Shown: piece after piece, positions 58,510 through 64,000 of the stretch
Layout of the letters: every line of letters begins with the position of its first letter
Numbering within the stretch: position 1 is the first letter of the stretch
Assembly: GCA_030549205.1 (NCBI GenBank)
Contig: JAUKTV010000012.1
Location: 930,001-994,000 of the forward strand
Source: Apiosordaria backusii
Lineage: Eukaryota; Ascomycota; Sordariomycetes; Sordariales; Lasiosphaeriaceae
DNA length: 64,000 nucleotides
Direction: 5' to 3'
Notes under the pieces: model-generated
Told to the model about the DNA's origin: nothing
Database searches by the model: none
Seen by the model: only the letters and a program-made list of their open reading frames with translations
Program-made: the position numbers and the translations under genes

Positions 58510-59568
58510 CTACAGTTTATCCCACCCCTCCTCCCCCACCAGCACCATCCTCTTCACCAACTCCCTCCTCTCGTCCAAATCCTCCACCTCTCCCGTAACA
58601 TCCAACCACTTCCCCAACAACCCCCTCAGCTCCTCTTCCTCCCTCCCCAAAACATCAATCCCCCTTTCCTCCGCCGCTAATTTCACCTCTTCAAAAACCA
58701 GCTCTTTTTGCCCCCCTCCCTGGTGAAGCATGGCATCGTCCGCCAATATCCAGGCTAGCTTCCTGTCGAGCTTGTTTTTCCTCAGGGAAAAGGGGTAGAG
58801 AAAGGAGGGGAGGAATCTGGGTTTGTGGCCTGCTCGGAGGACTTCGCTGAGGGTGTAGACTTCGCCCTCTTCACTTGGGGGGTGTTGTTCTTGCTGCTGC
58901 TGTTCTTGCTGCTGCTGCTGCTGCTGCTGTTGGTGATGGTACTGCTCCCGGGCTTCGATCCTGAGCTGCTTATCCCTTTGCCGGATCGCCTCGACCTCCC
59001 TCGGCATCCTACACGTCAGGGGCGTGAGTTTTAGGTTGGGCGCCCAGAGGATGACGACTGGTGTCATTTCTGCGCAGATTAATAAAATGAGGGAAAGGGG
59101 GATCAACCGGCCGAGGTCGTGGCGGAGGCGGGAGTGGAGGAGGAGGGCGCCGCGGGTGTCGGGGTAGGGTTTTAGGGGTTGGAGGTCATCTGGGAGGGAG
59201 TCTAGGGGGGTGGAGTGGAGGCGGCGGTTGAGGAGGATGGATTTGAGGCCGGTTTTGTAGAAGGTGAGGACGGATTTGCCTTTGTTGAGGAGGTTACGCG
59301 GGAGGGAGAGGGAGGGGTCGGAAGGGGGGATGGTGAAGGGGGGGGCGCGGGTGGTGGGTGGTGGGTTGAGGGTTTTGTTGTAGGTTAGGTCGGAGGGGGA
59401 TAGGGAGAGGGGTGGGGGTTTGGTTGAGGAATAATGGCGGAGTTGGGGGTGGTGGTGGTGGTGAGATGTGAGAGCTGTGTTGAGAAGAGTGGTATAGTGG
59501 TGAGATTTTGTGAGATTGAGGGGGTGATAGTGAGCGCGAGTGGCGCTGAGGAGGATGGGGGTTCTCAT
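58510..59568 (-). CDS. LETM1-like mitochondrial inner-membrane protein
   Basis: Short LETM1/Mdm38-related protein (Letm1 ribosome-binding-domain family), thought to act in mitochondrial ion balance or translation. Single exon, 352 residues. The N-terminus is basic with many Ser/His/Thr, fitting a mitochondrial presequence, and has a His run. The family core appears as FYKTGLKSILLNRR, then the membrane segment LIPLSLILLICAEMTPVVILW with its Thr-Pro, then LTPLTCRMPREV. A Gln/Glu-rich insert (nine-Gln run) interrupts the matrix domain. A C-terminal LRGLLGKWLDVTG segment fits the ribosome-binding-like domain. Full-size LETM1 proteins are longer, so this is a reduced paralogue rather than the main Mdm38. 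Confidence 0.8.
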   Translation of the reverse strand: MRTPILLSATRAHYHPLNLTKSHHYTTLLNTALTSHHHHHPQLRHYSSTKPPPLSLSPSDLTYNKTLNPPPTTRAPPFTIPPSDPSLSLPRNLLNKGKSVLTFYKTGLKSILLNRRLHSTPLDSLPDDLQPLKPYPDTRGALLLHSRLRHDLGRLIPLSLILLICAEMTPVVILWAPNLKLTPLTCRMPREVEAIRQRDKQLRIEAREQYHHQQQQQQQQQEQQQQEQHPPSEEGEVYTLSEVLRAGHKPRFLPSFLYPFSLRKNKLDRKLAWILADDAMLHQGGGQKELVFEEVKLAAEERGIDVLGREEEELRGLLGKWLDVTGEVEDLDERRELVKRMVLVGEEGWDKL

Positions 59569-60158
59569 CGAATTTCTTTGGTCTCGAGTTGAAGGTTTAT
59601 TTCAGTAGAAAGATGGAGTGAAGAATGCGGCTTATGGGTGAAAATATATGTCAAAATGAAAATGAATGCGATACGTTGCAATTTCACCGTTTTTGGTGGT
59701 GTAAGTCGGCCAATAATTTTTGAGAACGCTGTGGTTACGTCAAGATCCCACTCTGCGTTTTTCGGTGGTCCGTGCTCCGTTGCTAGCGTTCATCAATGTT
59801 GGACAGGGGTAATTGTGAAAAGCAGGGGGTCAATGTTCATGATGAGTGTCTCTCCTCTTGTCTGTGGACGGGATGACGTTGATTCCGAGAAGCCTCGATG
59901 GCTCATGTCAAGCCATGAGCTTCTTTCTCAAAGCAGTTGCTAGTCTAGCTCATAGCTTCACCTGAATGCAATGGCCATGTAAGATGGCTGGGCACCTTCC
60001 TGATCAGCAATAGGACGCGGGGCAATGTCATCTTTAGCTTGACGTCTGTGGATTTTCTCTTTTCTTCATCAGCATCAGTTCTTCATCTCGCAAACATCAA
60101 CACTCACAAACTTTGGGTTCTTCTTTTGGCAAATATTCCAATATAAGCAAACATCACC
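59569..60158. promoter_or_regulatory. Bidirectional upstream region, LETM1-like/RidA
   Basis: A head-to-head spacer of 590 bp with no gene. Confidence 0.5.
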
Positions 60159-60720
60159 ATGGCTCGCACCGCTGTTTTCACCAAAAACGCTCCCCCACCC
60201 ATCCCGCAGCTCAGCCAAGCCATCAAGCACAATGGCATGGTGTACTGCTCAGGCTCGCTCGGAATCGATCACAGGACTGGCAAGTTTGTTGAGGGGTCCT
60301 TCCAAGATCGCGTTGTGAGTCGTAAATCCTACTGTCTGTCAGATCGTGCGGGTCGTTAACACACAACAAGATACGCTGCCTCATGAACCTTAAGGCGGTG
60401 CTCGAGGCAGCAGGCAGCAGCCTCCACGATGTCGTAAAAGTCAATGTCTTTCTGACTGACATGAAAAATTTCAAGGAAATGAATGAAGTTTATGATCAGT
60501 TCTTCACGACGGATCCCAAGCCGGTATGCTGAGCACACCCACTGGAAGCGATGAGTGTCTACTGATGATGGCACATTGGCAGGCTCGGACTTGTGTTGCT
60601 GTCCACCAGCTGCCTCTGGGAGCTGATGTTGAGGTCGAGTGCATTGCGGTTGAGAGTAAGGGCTCCGAGCACTCGTCAGTCGATGAGGACGAGGAGGTTG
60701 TGCCCAAGGCTAAGCTCTGA
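60159..60720 (+). CDS. RidA (YjgF/UK114/Mmf1) family enamine/imine deaminase
   Basis: Hydrolyses reactive 2-aminoacrylate-type enamines and imines released by PLP enzymes. The model is join(60159..60314, 60371..60523, 60583..60720), 148 residues, with introns of 56 and 59 bp. Landmarks: VYCSGSLGIDHRTGKFVEG, NLKAVLEAAGSSLHDVVKVNVFLTDM and the catalytic Arg105 in ARTCVAV, followed by GADVEVECIAVE. A ~22-residue tail (SKGSEHSSVDEDEEVVPKAKL) extends past the normal end of the family. There is no obvious mitochondrial presequence, so a cytosolic (Hmf1-like) location is more likely. Confidence 0.94.
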
Positions 60721-60970
60721 GGGGCCAATTGGACTGCTGGAGTGTTGGTGTATGGAAACACATAATATTTTCACAGTGTAGGGCAGGCACGGCACAGCGA
60801 AACACGAAAAGTATGATTTTCTAGCATCCTCTGGTCTAATCGATTTTCTTACGCACACCCTTCTTTGGCGTGTTCAACTGGCGATGTGCAGCTTCTCAAA
60901 GCCAACGCTTCTTGTACCGACCATACCCTATTGAACCTACCTAGGTAACATCGAACCACCAATAACCAAC

Positions 60971-61739
60971 TCAGATCGCAATCATTCCAAATACAAAAGC
61001 AGAAGCAAGGCAAACCAGGGATCCGAACAGCATATTCGAGCCACCCAAACCCCCAGCAACAACTCGTCCGGCAGCATTTCTCAACGAACTCGGCGTTGCC
61101 AGCACCGTGCCGGTCGACGAAGAGCTCGCCTCAGCATTCTTTCTCTCGCTCGTCTCGTTGATCTTCTTGGCTGTGATGCAGTTGGACTCTTCGCGGCAAG
61201 TGGGAGGGTCTCTCCAGTCAATCCTGAGGTACCCGCGCGCGGAGGAGGGTACGGTGGTTGAGTGGACGTGACCAGCGCTGATGGCACCACACTTGCTGCA
61301 CTCATCAGATAGCTTACGGATGAGGATTTTGATCTCGCCTAGGGTTAGGCCGCCTTGGGGGACATCATCGGGGTAGACGCAGATTGCTGGTGGGTGTTAG
61401 TCCTTGTTCATCTGTTGGGTGGAGGAGGGTTTGCTTACTGCCCGGGATGTCGATATCGGGGACAACTTCGATATCATCCAAGACGAACTTGGCGTCTTTG
61501 AAGAGGCAGGTGACGTGCTCTTGGTTGGCGAAGAAAGTGCTGTTGGGGAGGTCGGACTTTTGGATGATTTCTTCGAGGATGTGGCTTTCGGCGACGCCGT
61601 TGAGGCCGTCGAAGTTGTTGGTGTTGCAGGAGAAGGAAGTGAAGATTGTTTCGCAGTCGACTCTGCGGGTTTGGAGATCGGCTGCGTGAGAGGCGGCGAA
61701 GCTGAGGGTGGCGGCGAGGAAGATGGGGGTGGTGAACAT
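60971..61739 (-). CDS. Putative GPI-anchored secreted protein, family unknown
   Basis: I do not recognise the family. The model is complement(60971..61386, 61439..61739), 238 residues, with a 52-bp intron (GTAAGC donor, CTAAC branch site). The N-terminus MFTTPIFLAATLSFAASHA is a good signal peptide. The mature part has about eight Cys (CETIF, SCNTN, TCLFK, ICVYP, ECSKC, TCREESNC), suggesting disulfides. A Ser/Thr-rich stretch and then a C-terminal hydrophobic segment (LFGSLVCLASAFVFGMIAI) preceded by small residues fit a GPI-anchor signal. It could be a cell-wall or surface protein. The consistent splice and the coherent C-terminus support a real gene. Confidence 0.7.
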
Positions 61740-63411
61740 GGCGAGGTTTGATGTGGAGGTTGTAGTGATGTGGTCGAAGTTAAGATGGATGTTGTTGGAG
61801 AGCTCAACAAAGTGCGGGGTTAGGTGAGATGAAGGAGCTTGGTCAGTAAGGCAGCTGAGCTGGTTTTGGGAACAACAAACTCACGATAATTCTAGGACCT
61901 CTGAGCCCTCATTATATACTCGACATGTCAACAAACTCTTGAGTGCCGCCCTTTCCTCTGACCCCTCCCTCGGCAACCTTTCGGATATCTACGCCGTTCC
62001 TTTGCTGGCCAAGATTCCACGTCACACCACCTGCGCACCTGTTCACGACGGCATGCATCTAGGTATCTGGATATCGACCAATCCTGACTGCCCTCGTGGC
62101 AAGGCTGAGGCTCTGTTAGGTTGTACAACAGCACTATACTTGCTGGCCAACACAACGCCGCAGCCATAGAGGCATATTCTGGCAAGGCTGTAGGTTGTGC
62201 TGGTTATGAGCCTCAGACCGGCATAGAAATGCTTACAGGCGCATAGCTGACGATTTGGCTAGTATGTTGGCATTGAGGCTCTGTGTCCTCATTACTATGG
62301 TGGTTTGTCTGATTGCATCCCCATACTCCTCAAGTGGCTGATGCAACCACATGGCCCAGACCGTGGTTCTCCGGCAAGCCAAACTTTCCAGCCTCACTAG
62401 AAATAGTAATACATGAATGTGCAGCTTTTAGGTACTCTGTGTGGTTGTGTGGTGGCTGCTATGTATCATCTTTTTTCATGCATCTAAACATGAGACCGGT
62501 GGCGTTTGGGGGCCACCAGCCTTGCCCAACTACACTACCTAACTGTTCAGCCTAGAGTGTCTGAGACTTGACATGAAAAGATGAACGAGAGAAAGTGAGA
62601 GGATAATATGCCGTAAGGCTCATGAAGTCAGCATCCCAGGACTGGAGAACCTACAGTAGCTAACTATGGTTTATGTATTAGGTCCAGCACACAGCTTTTA
62701 ACAGCAGTCCCAGGCCCCTCCAAGGGCCTCGTGGCTAAGTGGTAAACCTGCTGCCCCCACCCCCGGGGCTCACTTAGAGCCCCCCGTTCGATTCGAAGTA
62801 AAACCCTCCGGTTTTCGTAACCGGCCACCTTCCCCAGCCCATGGGAGAGCTGGCCAGTGAGCTTTTGGTATTCATTTCGACTTGACTTCGACTTTTTGTG
62901 ACTTTTCTTTCAGTTTTTGAAGATAGTTATTCATTGTTACCCTACCCACACCGATATAATAGCTCTGCAAGGAGTAAGAAGGATGGCCTTCACTATGTTG
63001 ATGTCGAGGGACGATCCAGGGGCATGGTCAAACACAACCCTAACCCGCAGTTCAATATGGGGAATCCTTGTTGACACTTTTGACAGCTGCCCCCACAATT
63101 TATCGCGATCCCACTCAACCCGACCCCCCACTTCCGAGCCAAGTCGCTGGTTCAAAACGTGGCTTGCGTGGAGTCCAGGAACGGTAATGCGTCTGGCAGC
63201 GGTCCATATTTTGTTTTGAAGGGCTTCAAAATCTCAGCTGAGCTTTTCGACGTTGAGATTCTCACTCGTTCATTACTTGTGCTGTTTCAAAGTTTCAATT
63301 TCTGGTGGTTTTGTTTTCACACATCACACTTCTCTATCTGACACTGCGACGGAAGTCTCGGAGAACCAATGGCAAACAACCACTAGCTAGAGCAATAACA
63401 CTCAAACGAAA
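61740..63411. other. Intergenic with SINE-like element
   Basis: No protein gene was recognised. The left part is the promoter of the GPI-protein gene. The tRNA-related element lies at about 62.72-62.91 kb. The right part is the promoter of the ferric-reductase-like gene. Confidence 0.55.
62722..62912 (+). mobile_element. tRNA-related SINE-like element (candidate)
   Basis: A pol III A box, TGGCTAAGTGG (62732-62742), and a B box core, GTTCGATTC (62786-62794), lie 43 bp apart, the spacing of a tRNA gene with a long variable arm. The flanks do not fold as a tRNA: the T stem and the acceptor stem do not pair. In between is a perfect 7-bp hairpin (GGGGCTC/GAGCCCC, 62765-62783). After the B box come a 6-bp hairpin (CCGGTT/AACCGG, 62808-62824), a 5-bp stem (CCAGC/GCTGG) and a T-rich end. 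This layout fits a tRNA-derived SINE body. No target-site duplication was identified and only one copy is visible here. Confidence 0.5.
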
Positions 63412-64000
63412 ATGGGCCTCTTCACATACCGCTTCATCGAAGGCCTGACCGAAGCCGAAAAGCAGGCACGGCGCCGGGCGCTAAACAACTATGGCCTGGC
63501 GGCTCAGCTGTCAGATCTGTTGCCGGTTGTTTTGATCTTGCTGTACAGATTGACAAAGTGGGTCGTGAGGGAGAGGGTGGATGGGAGCAGCAATGGGGAG
63601 TATGCTGCTGTGCCGAGCTCGCCGGTGATGAAGAGGAAAAGGGAGGAGGGGGTGAGGTCTTGGAGCGCGAGGAAGAGGAGGTTGCAGTGGTGGCTGGGGG
63701 AGGATGTGGAGGTGGGGGGGCATGTTTATGGGCAGAGGGATCGTAGGTTTATTTTGTTTTGTTGTTTTGTTTAAGGGTTTAAGGGGGGGGGTGGTACAAA
63801 GGGGGGGACTTCATTGTGGGGTTGCTGTGCTGGTTACTACTGGTTGTTGGTTTGAGAGCCAATGCTGACATTTGACAGAATGGATTGTTGGGACTGTGTG
63901 GTTGCTGTGGCTGGTGACGTTATCTTTCATGGAGACTGGGGAAGGTATGTTGGGGTTCTTCACCATTGTTAACCTAGACACTGACATGACCAGATTATCT
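63412..64000 (+). CDS. Ferric-reductase-like transmembrane protein, 5' part only
   Basis: N-terminal part of a fungal ferric-reductase/NOX-type membrane oxidoreductase-like gene that runs off the right edge. The model is join(63412..63742, 63879..63944, 63994..>64000), with introns of 136 and 49 bp. The start MGLFTYRFIEGLTEAEKQARRRALNNYG, then AAQLSDLLPVVLILLYRL as TM1, resembles the N-termini of this fungal family. A basic loop (KRKREEG... ARKRR) leads to a second helix formed by exon 2 (QWIVGTVWLLWLVTLSF) and METGEDY across the next junction. The haem-ligand helices and the FAD/NADPH domains would lie beyond the window, so function is inferred from the N-terminus only. Confidence 0.65.

Noticed and set aside
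62725..62806. A functional tRNA gene
   Set aside because: A and B boxes are present, but the T stem pairs only two of five bases and the acceptor strands are not complementary; described instead as SINE-like.

Overview
The window looks like nuclear DNA of a filamentous ascomycete, most likely a Sordariomycete of the Sordariales (Chaetomium/Podospora/Neurospora type). The protein set is conserved eukaryotic. Introns are short (49-147 bp, mostly 50-70 bp), with GTRWGT-like donors and several CTRAC branch sites. The fungal families are typical: a cellulose-active AA9 lytic polysaccharide monooxygenase with a CBM1, an allantoate-type MFS permease, a fungal CorA-like protein and a ferric-reductase-like membrane protein. 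No bacterial, organellar or viral genes were seen.

Layout. 1-3.4 kb: no convincing gene. 3.4-5.2 kb (-): mitochondrial asparaginyl-tRNA synthetase. 6.8-8.0 kb (+): divergent microbial-type PARG-like macrodomain protein. 8-11.5 kb: no gene; a strand-biased C/A-rich stretch holds a TpA-rich island that looks RIP-mutated. 11.5-14.6 kb (-): SEC24. 15.4-18.4 kb (+): CFT2/CPSF100. 18.7-22.2 kb (-): UTP22. 23.0-27.3 kb (+): SKI3. 27.6-28.5 kb (-): VPS51. 28.9-30.4 kb (+): RMI1. 30.7-31.7 kb (-): NIF3. 32.0-32.5 kb (+): BolA2/Fra2. 33.2-35.6 kb (+): CorA-like protein. 36.0-37.0 kb (-): ASF1. 38.0-41.0 kb (+): RNA14. 43.8-47.0 kb (+): Argonaute. 48.1-51.3 kb (+): SRO7/tomosyn. 52.2-53.9 kb (-): MFS permease. 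57.1-58.2 kb (+): AA9 LPMO. 58.5-59.6 kb (-): LETM1-like protein. 60.2-60.7 kb (+): RidA. 61.0-61.7 kb (-): orphan GPI-anchor candidate. 63.4 kb to the edge (+): start of a ferric-reductase-like gene.

The first ten genes alternate strictly in strand, so most share head-to-head promoter regions. They do not form a pathway cluster, although RNA biology is well represented: CFT2 and RNA14 in mRNA 3'-end formation, UTP22 in ribosome assembly, SKI3 in 3'-5' mRNA decay and an Argonaute in silencing. The window reads as ordinary euchromatin, with one AA9 gene in a gene-poor flank and a tRNA-related SINE-like element near 62.8 kb.

The most unusual points are these. RMI1 needs two separate single-base additions at homopolymers to read through, and the neighbouring VPS51 needs one more. 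The PARG-like gene has an altered catalytic loop and probably a GC-AG intron. The SRO7 intron carries a TATCC microsatellite, is a multiple of three long and has no in-frame stop. A SINE-like element carries good A and B boxes. Exon boundaries were placed by eye from reading frame, splice consensus and family similarity recalled from memory; no searches were run.
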